DNA of 64,000 bases, from contig NC_058341.1 in assembly GCF_905475395.1 (NCBI RefSeq), positions 29,279,501 through 29,343,500 of the forward strand, in the 5' to 3' direction. Below, piece after piece: positions 10,651-23,185 of this stretch. Below the pieces are notes generated by a model, which saw nothing but the letters and a program-made list of their open reading frames with translations, made no database searches and was not told the origin of the DNA. Numbering within the stretch: the first letter of the stretch is position 1; each line of letters begins with the position of its first letter. A program made the position numbers and the translations under genes. This stretch comes from Chrysoperla carnea. Lineage: Eukaryota > Arthropoda > Insecta > Neuroptera > Chrysopidae.

Positions 10651-10721
10651 GTAAGTAACTTATTTAAATAAAATATTTAACATTTAAATTCACCATATCT
10701 AAAACTTCCTCATTGTCGTAG
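10651..10721 (+). other. Possible 3'-UTR intron of silk gene 2
   Basis: A consensus donor (GTAAGT) starts 18 nt after the stop and an acceptor (TTGTCGTAG) ends at 10721, giving 71 nt. AATAAA at 10667 lies inside it; another at 10873 would serve a spliced transcript. Position and length match the candidate intron after gene 1. Confidence 0.4.
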
Positions 10722-11357
10722 GTACAAACACAAACCCACCTTTAATTTCATAATTTATGCCGACCGAACTGTTTTTACATTGGATATGTTTTAATTTTAA
10801 ATTATTTTGCATTTAGTTTATAATTTTGTGTTTTACCACATTCAATTTATTATACTCAAAACATAATTTTGAAATAAATTTGCAAGCATAAATTTTTTAA
10901 TTTTTATTTTGATTTTTGTCCAATATAATACGAGAGTGAAAAACTCTATTAATGCAAACATTTTTCATTTAAATAAATATGTATTTTCATTTAAGTAAAT
11001 AAGAGCCAACGAAAAAATTACCAGAAATTACACAGAAGCCGTGACTCGAACCCGGCTCTTCGAGATATTGGGTATAGAACTTTGTCCCCTGTCGCAAATT
11101 CTATTAAACAATTCATGTGATTAAACAATGTTTGGCATTAATAGCCACTGGCCTTAAATTTTCGATAATTTTTGTTTCAACTTTTTAAGAAAATTTTCAT
11201 TCAGAGGATTGAACTTTTGTAAGAAAATTTTCAAAATTTTCAACTTATGCTTAAAAACCAGGAAAATTTCAATTTTTTCCACAAAAGATAGCATGCAAAA
11301 CAGTAATAAGAGAGAAACTATTATATGAGTCCGTAAAGATATACACAATTTTAATTA
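10722..11357. other. Downstream flank of silk gene 2, with a tRNA-like B-box
   Basis: AT-rich. On the minus strand at about 11037-11057 there is a T-arm-like sequence (CCGGGTTCGAGTCACGG, four of five stem pairs). No matching A-box, anticodon arm or acceptor partner could be found around it, so this is at most a SINE or tRNA relic. Confidence 0.35.
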
Positions 11358-11916
11358 AAACAAGGGAAAATAAGCAATTGATTGAGTTACTTGTTGAAAT
11401 ACCATGTATAGACAGTGTTGAGTACGCAATCGTTTGTGTTTTTTACGTCATGTAAGTAGAGAAAGACTTTTTTCTCACTTCCTCAGTGAATATAATATGT
11501 ATATGCTATAACACAAACATAATATATGTATAACGTATAAATTTTACATATTTAATTTGCGCTTTCACGGATAAACAGTGATGTTTACGGAAAAAATTAT
11601 GCAAACAAAAATTGTTTATTTTTTTATAAGGTCTTTTGTTCTATCTCGAACGGTTTATAAGATCGGTGATACAGAATCAAAGCAAAATGGAACTATATCG
11701 CTCATTTACGAACTCGACCTCACTTTTTACGTCCTGAGTATGCTATGAAAACTTCAGTTTGATATCATTTTCGTTTTTGAGTTATCGTAATCACATGTGA
11801 TTATATGATCACCAATAGTGAGTTAGTTTGTTCGTGGCATCAATATTTTTAAAGCGTTACAAACTTGGGACTAACCTTAGTATACCTTGATATAATTCAT
11901 ATATACATGGTATAAA
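11358..11916 (+). repeat. Interspersed repeat family A, copy 1
   Basis: One of seven copies in the window. Landmarks in order: AATTGTTGAAATACCATGTA-like 5' end, TAAACAGTGATG, GTTCTATCTC then AACGGTTTA, GCTCATTTACGAACTCGACC, TTTTTACGTCCTGAGTA, ACAAACTTGGGACTAA, and a terminal CATATATACATGGTATA. No protein-coding frame is preserved between copies. The class is unknown. Confidence 0.7.
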
Positions 11917-14900
11917 AAGAAAACAAGTCTCTTGAAATAAAAAGATTAGAACAAATAATGCTTAGCATGTAAAGGGTAGCATTTTGAAAATGTATGTTTT
12001 TATGGTTTTATTTCATTACTATGATAATATTGCACTTATTTAAATTTTAATGTTTTGTTTTTATCATAAAATAATAAAGTTTAATAGATAAACAGTAGGA
12101 AAAGCACAGGAGGTTAGGGTTTTAATTGAATACATTGTTGTATTAAACATAAGTCTTGATTCTCATTTGTAAATTTTTTTTCAAAACTCTTTTCTATTCA
12201 TGTTTTTTGTTAGTAATAATAAATGGACGTTACTGTTTTTATTATTTTTATTACAATTTATATAATTTAACTACTTCTACATACTCTTTCTTCCTTACAT
12301 TGTTTAAACTGATTATTTCTACTGAGTTGTTCATGTGTATAAATACAGTAGCTTTAGTAATAATTTTCTTTCTGCCAGTTTTAAAAGATAATTTTAAAAT
12401 GTCAAATTTTATTAACCAGAAATGTTAAAGCACAGGACAAAAAATTTCCCGATTTTACATGGAAATTTTCGAGTTCTTAACATAAAAAAGTTTAATATGT
12501 CAATGTAGGACTAATTGCTATGAAGCATTGTGAAAAATACTATTTCACATTTGAAAAATAATTTCGGTATACAGTCATTTTTCCTACTTGGATACAATTT
12601 TTAACTAACTCAATCATTTTACATTTTATTACTAAATGCATTTCCAACCAATTAAATTAGCCCACTGTCAAAATTTAAGCTAAAACTTATATATAATAAT
12701 TCCATTTTTGTAAAAAAAGAAGAAAAAAATTTTATAATTCAAAATTATCAATGTTATCATACATCGTGGATGCCGAAAATTAGAGAAGATTCTCAACTTA
12801 AAAACTTGCGCTTTTTGGGGGGTGAAATGTTAACGAGTTTCCGGAGTCAAAAAGACGACCATTATTTAAATTTATATATATATATATATTTCAAGCGCGA
12901 GCTTTTAGTTTCGTACAATGAACAACTAAAAGATAGGCGATGATCCTCAAAATCAGTTCAGTTGGAATTTTGTAAATTTAACTTGTTAACTTTATACATT
13001 CTCAATACAGGACGGTGCCTTCTTGATTGTGATTGTAGGTAGGGTGATTCAGACAATGAGTACCTATTATTTGCTATGTATTAGGAATTATTGTTTTAAA
13101 TAAATAACCAATAATGTTTATTTATAAAGATTATGTGAACACAAACGTAATTTACCGTATATGCCATAATTTCTTAGAAACTGATAAAATCTTATCTGAT
13201 ATAAGTTTAACATGCATAAATAAATATACAAAACTAATGCATTTATTATACCATAGTTTAATTAGGTATATTAAATGTATAACAAAAACTGTGATGTGTG
13301 CCTCACAAAACCTCTATGTAAGGATAACGTAAACATTTCTACTTTAGAATGGACAATTGGACCAAATATAAATTTTTTTTATTTAAATACGTGAACGAAT
13401 AAATGATTTGGCTCATACCTTCATTCCCGCTACACGTAAAGATCAAGCTTTCTACTTTTAATAGCAAATTTATTATTGTTTAGACCGTTCAATCATGAAC
13501 TAGTTGAACGCTCGCTAAATGTTCTGTCTTTTGACAGTTTAATGATTGATAGTTGGCAGCGCGTACAATTCGAATACGTTTACAACTAATAACCGTAAAA
13601 ATACGTGTTGCTAGCTCATAATCATTCCTGTTCGTTTTCTGTGTTGGCTTGAGACACTTGGTCTCAACCCCATTTTTTTAAGTGAATTTCAAGTTTAATT
13701 TCAAGTTTATTTCAAGATTTATCGTTTATTCGTTGGAGAAACATCTTTTCTCCAACTTTAATTCAATTTAATTAAAGTGTTTTTCCTTATATCAATTTAT
13801 ATTTTTGTGATTTTTGTGTAATTTTTGATTCTAAGAAGTGATGTGTTCTTCGAGCCATTCGTTCATTCCACGTGCATAACCTGCGAGCCGTTGTGTTTCG
13901 ATATTAACTATTAATCCATTCAAAGGCTTACAACTTAAATGAATTGTGTAGTTTTATATTCTAATCTTTACAAATTTGAATTCCGTACTTAAACATTGTG
14001 TTTTTGAAATCACCGACGTGAAATCATGTGCAGCGTTCAAGAAACATCCAGCAGCGAGGTTTGATCATCTTTAGAGATATTTCTCTCATTTCCAACCTAT
14101 TTTTCTGACCAAACCTTATTGACACGCAAATAACATCGAAACACATGTGAGTACATTTTTAAATCCGTCCACTGTCTCATTCCTTTTTTTTTTTTGGGAA
14201 TACCCCAACAATTATTTATAATAAAACTATGAAATTTTGTTAGGAAAGTCAAACCAGCTTTTAAATCAATCAAGGAAGTACTTATTCTGTTTCCAAAAAG
14301 AAAACCTGTAACAAAAAAGAAAAACAATTTTATAAAGAATAAGTTTCCAATGTACAGTACTCCTTCACTTTGGAATTAATATCGAAGAGCTTTGGAATTA
14401 ACATCGAGAACTAACATCTTACATTTGAACATATCTTTTATTGACAGATTATTCTAATTTACAACAAAACAAAACTTTTACAAGTATTTCCTGAAATTTA
14501 TTATGTTTATATAGATCATTTGATATAAATAAAATTCTTATAGAGGACAAACTCATTCAAAAGTTAAATAGATTAAAAGCAAATAATATTAAAAGGTTGT
14601 ACTGAAATATGAAACCAAACCATCTCTTCTTTATCTAAAATTAACTTGTTAACAAAACACCTGTCTTATCTGTAAATTAGTTGGCAACCAAAGAACAAAA
14701 CAGAGTGATGAGCGTGTCTGAAAAAAGAATACAGAAAACAAAAAAATGAAATAAAAACAAACTTTTAAAAAGGCTAACTAAAAACATACACACAGCTTAT
14801 CATTTATAAAACAAACATATATTTACCAAAATGTATATAATAAAACAAGATCCTTTAACTTTTAAAACAATGATGACTTTTGATTACCTGCAATTTTAAT

Positions 14901-15369
14901 ATATTAAAAATCAACTTTTTTAAATGCATAAGGGTAATTTATAATGTGTACAGATAGTTCATCAAAATTGTTCCACGAGATATTAACAGCAAACAACTTT
15001 TAACGATAATTACCCCCACAACGTGGCGTTGTAACAGCTCCTTTACCGTTATCTCGAAAATAGTCTAAGCAAAGTAGAAGACTAGGGCAAAGCTCAGAAC
15101 CTATCTTGAAAAAGAATGAGTTTTCTACTTCGAAAAAGTCAATAATTACGTCTTAGGAGATTAATTTAGGGAAAGAAAAACATCGGTGTGTCAAAATAAT
15201 TTAATTTCATTGAAAGTTTCCTAAATTTTCCTAAGCCTCCGTAACCTAAAATTGAATATTAGTGGGGAAGTTTTACTATAGTGGTTTACCAGTTTGTCTT
15301 GAAGCTGAAAGATGCTGAAAATATTCGATAAAAGATGATTCATTTTGTGTTATAACTTAATTATAAATA
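11917..15369. other. Gene-poor stretch with a possible first exon near 13.5-14.06 kb
   Basis: Mostly AT-rich. A TA-dinucleotide run sits near 12875-12890. The interval 13480-14058 is less AT-biased and carries two short perfect hairpins (TTGAGAC/GTCTCAA at about 13649-13667; GGAGAAA/TTTCTCC at about 13735-13753), followed by an 11-codon ATG exon-like segment. Nothing else is supportable. Confidence 0.4.
14026..14058 (+). other. Candidate first coding exon (11 codons), unproven
   Basis: The ATG at 14026 opens MCSVQETSSSE, followed at once by a GT donor-like dinucleotide (GAG|GTTTGA). It sits at the end of the less AT-biased leader-like segment that starts near 13480. No second exon could be identified downstream, so it may equally be chance. 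It is listed because base composition and hairpins set this interval apart. Confidence 0.2.
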
Positions 15370-15375
15370 TGTCAT

Positions 15376-15735
15376 ACTAGCTTGCTACCCGCCAGCTTCA
15401 CTGGGCGTAAAAGAAAAGGCCACCGATTTATAGCAAGGGGCAAGAAAGAGCTTTTATCATGCGGTTTTATGTTGAAGAAACAGAGCCACAAATACTTCTG
15501 TTCAATAAAACTAATAGAAACAATATTTTTTTTACTTGTTATGTCTGCTGGAAAAAGTTTCTGTAAAACCTTCCTTCTAAAAAATTTTTCGTGCAAAGAA
15601 GATTCAAAGTGTGCTTCAGGTGAACAAGAATACACCATCATCGCGCACAATTCCTTTGCACATAAAGACTCAGATTTCTGGATGAATTGCAAGTATATGT
15701 AGACAAGGCTAAGATCCGTTCTAGTTTTTGTCATT
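15376..15735 (-). mobile_element. Helitron-like fragment, 3' end on the minus strand
   Basis: ACTAGCTTGCTACCCGCCAG at 15376 reads on the minus strand as a GC-rich terminus ending CTAG followed by T, the form of a Helitron 3' end and similar to that of the 6482-7120 element. The other boundary is not defined; the listed end is where the less AT-biased block fades. Overlapping open frames of 106 to 120 codons on both strands here have no recognisable domain and I treat them as chance. Confidence 0.45.
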
Positions 15736-17076
15736 TTTTTTAAGAAACGAACATTCCTCTGGTTATTATTCGTTTTTTTTGTACACTCTGTAAGAACACT
15801 ATATATAATTTAAAAAATTATATATTTTTATTAACAAGATACATTCTATATAATGATTAGGTATCAGGTAGATTAAAGAAACAAGATGTATCGTTAGCAA
15901 AAACCACACAATAATACCTACTTTAGATTAGATGAACAAGGGTTATAATGATTATAAATCAATTATAAGATAAGAGATAATGTTTCTAATTTATACCTAA
16001 TACATCAAATACAGTTTTTATTGTTTATTCTATAATGCGTATAGTGTTTTGTTAAAAGTGACACTCAAAGTATGGGTTTTATTTGTTTTGTGTTATTTTA
16101 TATACTTTATAATAAATAATACATTGTTTTTTTTAATCTTAGAAATATTATGGAAATTTAAATACCCTCTTACTCGTTTTCTGATTTTTCTAATAAGCAT
16201 ACAAAATCGTTGAGTCCCCAAGTGAATTCAGCTGGTTAAAGCATTCAATTCCGCTTTATTTTATTTCTGTAAATTGGATGGAAAATAAAGAGTTAATATT
16301 AACTTATCGTTGATGAAAGATTTTAGAAAAAATTAATTAATTGTAATCTATAGCCGCCAACGCAAAATAATTAGAATTGTCGGTTTCAGTAAGCTTATCA
16401 AGATGTTATTATAATGGCCTTGAATCGAGTTATTCTATTTGTTAAGCAAGTTTTCATAAATCATAAATTGTGATTTTAAAAAAAAACTTTGTTGTAAGAT
16501 TTTGTACAACTATTGCCAGTGAGATATCAGAGAGTACCACAAACTATTAATTCTATGTACTAAATCCAACATTATAGCCAAAGTAAAATATTCATGCTCT
16601 CTTTCTTGAAGGGAAAAAAAGAAACAAAAAGAAAAACATTCTTTTAATCGCCTTTAATCATCATCGTGTTTAATCGTCAAGCCAGTTTTTTTTCATAATT
16701 TGAGAACCAATGGACTAATTTCGACGTTTGTTTAAAATGCTAGAGTAAGATTTAAAACGAAAGAAAAGTTTTCCAGAAAGTTGGTAATAATAAAACGCTA
16801 TTTCTCAAGCATACCAACAAAATAAAAACCGTGGTCCAACAAGTGTTTAATACAAAGGTTTAATGGCGTATGTATTTGGCTTTTAGACAAGTTTTTTTTG
16901 GCAGATTTGTACTGTAGGTATAGTAGGTTAGGTTAGGCTGGCACATTTAATATAAATTTCGTAAATTCTGAAAATAATAAGTTCTATACATACATATTCA
17001 TACAAATATATTTTTAGCTCCCCTTCGCGATACGGGAGTAAACCAGGTACATACTTGATATTACCTACTTGCGATG
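15736..17076. other. Gene-poor AT-rich stretch
   Basis: No gene, RNA gene or mobile element that I can support. A TTAGGTTAGG near 16928 matches two units of the insect telomere repeat but is far too short to be a telomeric tract. Confidence 0.4.
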
Positions 17077-17084
17077 GATAAGGC

Positions 17085-17351
17085 CAGGCCTGGGCTATTT
17101 ATTTTAAGTCGGAGTCACCATTGTTATAACTTTATTGTGTGTGTCTTTATCCAAGACCGCATTGCTCATAGAGGAGAAAGCGAGGCGGGTATACGAGTCT
17201 TCTACCTATCTCAGTTTCTCTTATAGTAATGAGAAGTAGAAAAAAAATGTTGTCTCTCTGTCTTACTCGTATTTTTGGTTGTCACTGTCTTACTCGTACT
17301 TTAGATACAGAAGTATGAGGGACTTCTTTACGCCATGTTTTCCCATGCCTG
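17085..17351. mobile_element. hAT-type MITE, 267 bp, with 8-bp target duplication
   Basis: Terminal inverted repeats CAGGCCTGGG (left) and CAGGCATGGG (right, reverse complement) start with CAGG as in many hAT elements. They are flanked by 8-bp direct repeats GATAAGGC (17077-17084) and GATAAGAC (17352-17359), which match at 7 of 8 positions. The interior is less AT-rich than its surroundings and encodes no transposase. Confidence 0.72.
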
Positions 17352-17359
17352 GATAAGAC

Positions 17360-18340
17360 CAAATTCAAATTTTTACACGATTATTACAGTCAAATTTTGT
17401 ATATTTTCTAAATACTGTTACTTGCTACCTGAATTCGTAAATCCAAAATTTGTCTCTTAACCTTTTATTGTTTATATTTTTAATTATATCTCTTGCAGAC
17501 GAGTTTTTTGTTGAATAAATTAAAAATATTAAGTGACTCCCTTTATTTGTGTAATAAAAGTTTAAAATCTCATTTTTTAAAACAAAAAAATATCTACCTG
17601 ACTACCCCTATTAAATTTGATGATTTTTAGAAATCCACCTCTAAAAAGTTAATTAAACAAAATAACAAAAAAAAAGAAACTAAATCAAACATGAGTCCAA
17701 AATATTAACAAAAGTCAATTAATTTTTTAATATTTTTAAAAGAACAAAACAAACTGTTCGTAATTCTGAAAAATATGAAACAATTAATGTCGAAAAAAAC
17801 AATAAATAAATAATAAGTTAAAACAAAAATAATAATTTTCAATTTTTTATTCAAGTTTCTTAAGAAAACTAATAACAAACATAATAAAAAAAAGCAGAAT
17901 AATAATAAAGAATCATATATTGTTATAAGATATTCAAAATTAGACTACATTTTTATAGCCTTATTTGTTCTTTTTAACGATTTCTGTTATGTTTCACCTG
18001 ATCATAAATTAAATAGGACACCTACATTATACAATTTATTTAATAATATATATTGAACATATATTTCACCTGTCTATATGTATACATAGTTAGTACTTCT
18101 ATTTTTTTAACAAGCTATTTTTATTTTAACAATTTTATTACGGCCTCTAAAATACAGCAAAGTTATTCTCAGCAATCATATGAGTAGGTTCTGAAGATAG
18201 TTAATCAAAGAAATCATAAAATTAACGCATGTAGCTGGATTAAAACTTTCCACAGCTACCCCCTTGGTTAATCTTAATAATACTAAATTTCAATTAGATG
18301 AAACTGGCTATCGCCCCTTATAATGGAAACGGTATCACAC
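17360..18340. other. Gene-poor AT-rich stretch
   Basis: Very AT-rich, with many A-runs between 17580 and 17900. No supportable feature. Confidence 0.4.
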
Positions 18341-18904
18341 AAAAATTCACAATTTTCCGTATAATTACAAACTGTAGTTTATCTAATTCCGAGTCAAAAT
18401 TTTTTTCGATATTTACAAAGGTAGGTATCTTAAACAAATTTTAAAATATCGAGATATATTTTGTATTCTCGATTTCGATAAAAGCCTGCATATAAGGTGA
18501 TTTTGACAAAAAATTACAAAAATCGGGTTCATTTAACGATTAGGCAAGTAGTTTTTGAGATATCGTGAATTTTGAAGCTATTTTCAGTGATATCTAGAAA
18601 ACTCTCAGTTCAATCGTTAAGTACATTCGATTTTTTTAATTTTTTGAACCAAAATTACCTTGCAAACTGTGTTTTATCAAAATCCGAATCAAAAAAAAAT
18701 TTTTCGATTTTCTCGATTTTTTCAACGAGGTACCCCTTAAAAAATTCATAAAAATCGAGAAATATTTTGTATTGTCGATTTCGATAAAAGTCTGCACATA
18801 AGGTGATTTTGACCCAAAAATTACACAAATCGGATTCATTCAACGATTATTCAAATAGTAAAGGTCAACTACTGTAAACCATAATAAAGGTCAACTACTG
18901 TAAC
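18341..18904. repeat. Two diverged direct repeats of about 310 bp plus a short tandem
   Basis: The block around 18460-18545 (TCGATTTCGATAAAAGCCTG, then ATAAGGTGATTTTGAC) recurs around 18775-18850 with about 310-bp spacing. The sequence resembles the interior of the Helitron-like element at 36830-37391. At the end, TAAAGGTCAACTACTGTAA occurs twice (18859-18877 and 18886-18904). Short frames read here are chance. Confidence 0.55.
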
Positions 18905-20182
18905 TATATTTCAGAGTATAGTACAGTCTAATCACAAAATATTGCTCAACGCTTTCGTGTTTCTTCGCTAAGAATTTACGTGTGGGAAATATGACGAACG
19001 AGATCTGGCAGCAGAAATAGCAGCATCTTCTAATTGATTTAAAAATTTTTATTAATACAAATATTATTAAATTTGTATTAATACATAAAACAAATCTCCC
19101 CTATTTTTAGGATTTTGAGTCACTATTATTGGGACATAAAATAAATCTTTCGAGTGGTTTCTGTTTTTGGTTGACTTGGATGGAGTTCAGTCAATTTCTT
19201 GTACTTGATAGAACTTGGACCAAATTTACTCATGCTAACTATCCACGTGTCCGAGAACAAAAAGAAATCAATACATCAAGCAACAAACAAAAAAAATGAT
19301 TAGAAATTAGTAAAATAATACCGAGTAATTTATGTGATATATCATGATGGCCTTAAGGTTTTTCTTTTAAAATAATAACTTCAAATTTTTATTTTTTCGT
19401 TATCTAATTGATAATTTAAAAATAAAAATTCAATTTTAAATTGATTTTAATGAATTCAAAAAGGAAATTATTATTGCCGACTAATCAATTTTTCAAAAAA
19501 CATTTTTTCTTTTGAATATTAAATGCGTATATGATCTTCGTAAACTAATATGTCATTATGTATTTAATAATAGTGAAAATGACCCTTTAAGGACAGACTA
19601 ATGATTTTCAGTTTATTTTATTGTGAGGTGTAATGAGTTCTATAAAGATCTAGTGAATCAAAACAAGCAAGCAGATTTCAGGTCCTTCATACGTTACTAT
19701 GTTCTTATTCAAGATCAAGTTCATGTTTTAATACTTTTGTCAAATGCAACTCTTATTCCTATCACTTTCAGATGCTAGGCTCTTCTTCTTGACCACATTT
19801 ACCGATTCATGATTTTACGGTCTGATACAATTTTAAAAAAAGTTTGTTTCATTTCGATTTTCTGAATTAACACAATAAATTTCTATCAGAAAGTTCATAG
19901 AAACGAAGTAACAGTACCTAAAATATATATTTCGTAGAAAAAAATTAACCTTTTTAAAATTGAATAACAATTTTAAATATTTATGTTCCATTCCATTACA
20001 TATTGTTTTTAAGAGTCAAAATGGATGTAAGTAAATAAATTAGTTTTTATTTTATACAAACAGAAGAAATACTTATTTTACTTTTATTTTGAATGTATTT
20101 TTTTACTTTGTCTTCGGTAATTGTAAGAGTTTATTATTAAGCTTCATGTAGCAAAGAAACGGGCGTTGGTAAATTCAATGAC

Positions 20183-20322
20183 TATAAATAGCTATACAAT
20201 CAAGCACTTGCACCTACCTACATACTGATGAGAAGTACAAACATTTTTTTGTAATGCCTGAGCACAAAATGGCATACGTGGTGAACAGCTACGAGTCCTA
20301 CAAAATTTTCATTAACGTGTAA
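20183..20322 (+). other. TATA box followed by a 22-codon ORF, candidate only
   Basis: TATAAATAG at 20183-20191 is a strong TATA match. The ATG at 20254 opens MPEHKMAYVVNSYESYKIFI plus two residues and a stop at 20320. Several codons end in C or G (AAC AGC TAC GAG TCC TAC), unusual in this AT-rich DNA. It could be a micro-peptide, a first exon with a donor at 20317 (AAC|GTGTAA), or chance. No family is recognised. Confidence 0.25.
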
Positions 20323-21081
20323 CATTCCCGATCGCCCGGTAGTTAGAAAAGCCAATCAAAAAGACCAGTGAAATAATCTGATTTGTTAAATAAATATTGC
20401 GATACCTCCGTGCGATACCCCCGCTACTTCTACTTTTAATGAGTCACCAACATATTATGACCACTAAATAACAACACTGTTATCCCAGGAAACAAAAGAT
20501 TAAGCAAATAAAACAAAATTAAGGTCATATAACCTGCACTAATTGCTGCATACAAAGTATTAAACAATTTGTTGAAAGAAAATTTCTTTTTCAACTAATA
20601 TAATATTCTTTTATTATTTATTATTAATTTATGAGATCATTCAAAATTAAAATCATCACGCAATGAATCATGGATATACATACACATACCTTGTACTATT
20701 CATTACCAGCAAAACAGAAAAGGTGTTAATCCTCCGGCATAACTTACCGTATTTGACTTTTGAAACTATATTAAATTTATTGTATTAGGTTTAAGGCCAT
20801 ATTACCAATAGCATCCAATAATATATAATACCTACATGTATAAATATATTTTAATATTGGTTTTGAAAAAAAAAATATTATTCTTGACTGAAATACATCA
20901 TTATCTTACTTTATCTTTGTGTGTAGGATGTATCAAAATATCGCAATATACCTGTACCGCACTAAAACCCTTTTTTCTGTCGACTACATAGGTTTGTCAA
21001 TTTCCCAGAGGAATTTATCGTAATGGGGCTGATTTTGAAAATCTCCTGTTTTACATATTACCACGGTTTCAATGTGATGTA

Positions 21082-21104
21082 TGTGTGTGTGTGTGTGTGT
21101 GTGT
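21082..21104. repeat. (GT)n microsatellite
   Basis: About eleven uninterrupted TG units. Confidence 0.9.
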
Positions 21105-21921
21105 ACGTATGTGCGTATATTTGTTCGGATTCTTTCGCCTCGATTATCTAACGAACCAATTATGACATTTACACGTGACTGAGCTTATTCGACGCGTAAT
21201 CGCGTATTTTAGAACTGAAAAAGATACTTTTTGGCAGAATTAGTTGAGCCGTTTTTGAATGGTAATAAAAAAACTGGAAAAAACTGAATAAACAGAATCT
21301 GAAAAGTGGATAAAGCACATCATTTATCTATGGAGTTAATGATTGTTCCAGCATAAGCTGCAGTACATGTTTGCAGAATAATCAATGAAGACTAACAAGA
21401 CCTTTTTTTTAATGTTTTTCCTCCTCTGGGAAGTTAGTCGTGTAGACCACAGGGTTCGCACTCACACGACTTCAGTTCCACATCGACTATGTACTGTCAA
21501 TTTATTTTATAACATTAGCTATTATACCCAAAATTCAAGTTCCTTGTTCAAATAAAAGTTCCTTGTCTAACAATTGTAAACTGGGTGCAAGACCAAGAAG
21601 AAGAATAAAACAAGGCTAACTGTGTAATACCAAGACTAAGACCAGCTGGTATTGGTCCTGATGTTGATAATTAACCTAATAGTTAGCAAATCAAATATTT
21701 AGTACAGTTGAAGTACACCTTGTTAAAATGAGTAGTAAATTTAGTATCTCCTTCAGAAAGAAAGTCTCTTGAAGTTGAAGGATCCTATTGTTAATTCAAA
21801 ATGATAGTAAAAACAGGTTTTATTACTTTTCATTCATAAAGAATTGAATTTTGCTCTTGTCGGCAAAATTAACTCCGATACAGTCATAAAAGTGCCTCCA
21901 TTTACAAGCGCAAATGCCCAT

Positions 21922-21973
21922 GTTCTATTATGGAAACTGTCTATTATGGAAACTGTTCTATTATGGGAACTGT
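21922..21973. repeat. Three-unit 16/17-bp minisatellite
   Basis: TTCTATTATGGAAACTG is repeated three times with a single G substitution in the last unit. It lies inside short frames that I regard as non-coding. Confidence 0.8.
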
Positions 21974-22686
21974 CGCCATCCATAAATTTAAATATGATGT
22001 GGTTAATCGTAGTATACGCTTCTTTCATTTTCACATTCCTGTTTGGTGCGGTTTGACTGCCTTTATTTCAGTGCGGCTCAGGTTCATAACCGTAAAAATA
22101 TATACTGAGTGTTATATTATTAACCAAATTTGAAATGGAGAATAGAAAAGTGAATAGAGTGTGTTGTAAATAAATTAATAAAAGAAAAAAAATTGTTTAT
22201 TTAATTAGAGTTCATTAATTCTACATCTGCTCATATTTTATTGTTTTAGTTAATTATTAGTTTGTTTTATTTGTATTATAATGATTGATTGATTTTGTTT
22301 CTGAAAACAATAGACACAGTATAAATTTGATACGAAATTGATTCAATCAAGTAGTATTTAAGTAGTTGGGTACTTTTTTTTGCATAGAAGAATCGTTCTT
22401 TGAAAAGTATCAAAAAAATGAGTAACGAAAGGTTAATTTTTTTTATTCTAATTGAAATTGATATTTTGCCAGGTGTTACTGCTTAAATTCATGCCCAAAA
22501 TGTAAATGTGTAAATAAGGCTCCATACACTTACGTATAATGTATACGCATAAAAAAATTATTTTATGTTCAGCATTAAATATGATTTAATGCCGATGTGC
22601 ATTATAATATGTATTACCGAAGAAATTGACAGTTTTGTATGTCAAAATGTAGGTAAAAAATCAAATATGTTCAATAAGTTGCTATA

Positions 22687-23185
22687 AAACAAGTTAAAAC
22701 AAACAATTGACTGAGGTAATTGTTGAAATATATGTAAAGACAGTGTTGATTGTCCTGTCACATTACGCATACATACATGTCACACATATATAACTGATAT
22801 GCCCATATAATACACTATACAAATTGCGCATAATTTGCGCTCTCATGGGTAAACAGTGATGCTTACGAAAAAATCTTTCAAATAAAAGGTGTTATTTTTT
22901 TGATAAGGAACATTTTTTTCATTTAAACTTTTGTTCTATCTCTAACGGTTTACAAAATGTGTGTAAAGAACCCAATCCCAATTGACGTATGTTGCTCATT
23001 TACGAACTTGACCTCTCTTTTTACGTCCTTAGCATGCTATAAAAATTTCAGCTTGATACCTCTTTTCGTTTTGGAGTAACCGTGATGACAGACGGATAGA
23101 TAGACGACAGACAGACAGACAACCGGAAATGTGCTAATTAGTATGACTAAACTCAGTATACCTTGGTATATTTCGTATACATTTT
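22687..23185 (+). repeat. Interspersed repeat family A, copy 2
   Basis: Carries the family A landmarks in order, from AATTGACTGAGGTAATTGTT to CCTTGGTATATTTCGTATAC, with a GACA-rich microsatellite (about 23090-23120) at the site where other copies carry GGACGGACGGAC. Confidence 0.7.

Larger units (their letters stand above)
18905..22686. other. Gene-poor stretch with microsatellites and a small candidate ORF
   Basis: Contains a (GT)n run at 21082-21104, a three-unit 16/17-bp tandem (TCTATTATGGAAACTG-type) at 21922-21973, and the TATA-associated short frame near 20.2 kb listed separately. No other gene is supportable. Confidence 0.4.

Noticed and set aside
11037-11060. tRNA gene on the minus strand
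   Set aside because: Only a T-arm-like B-box is present. No acceptor pairing, anticodon arm or A-box could be placed at tRNA distance.
15372-15734. Overlapping 106- and 120-codon frames on opposite strands
   Set aside because: They lie within a Helitron-like fragment, overlap each other fully and show no recognisable features.
16925-16940. TTAGGTTAGG as interstitial telomere sequence
   Set aside because: Only two units; expected by chance in a window of this size.
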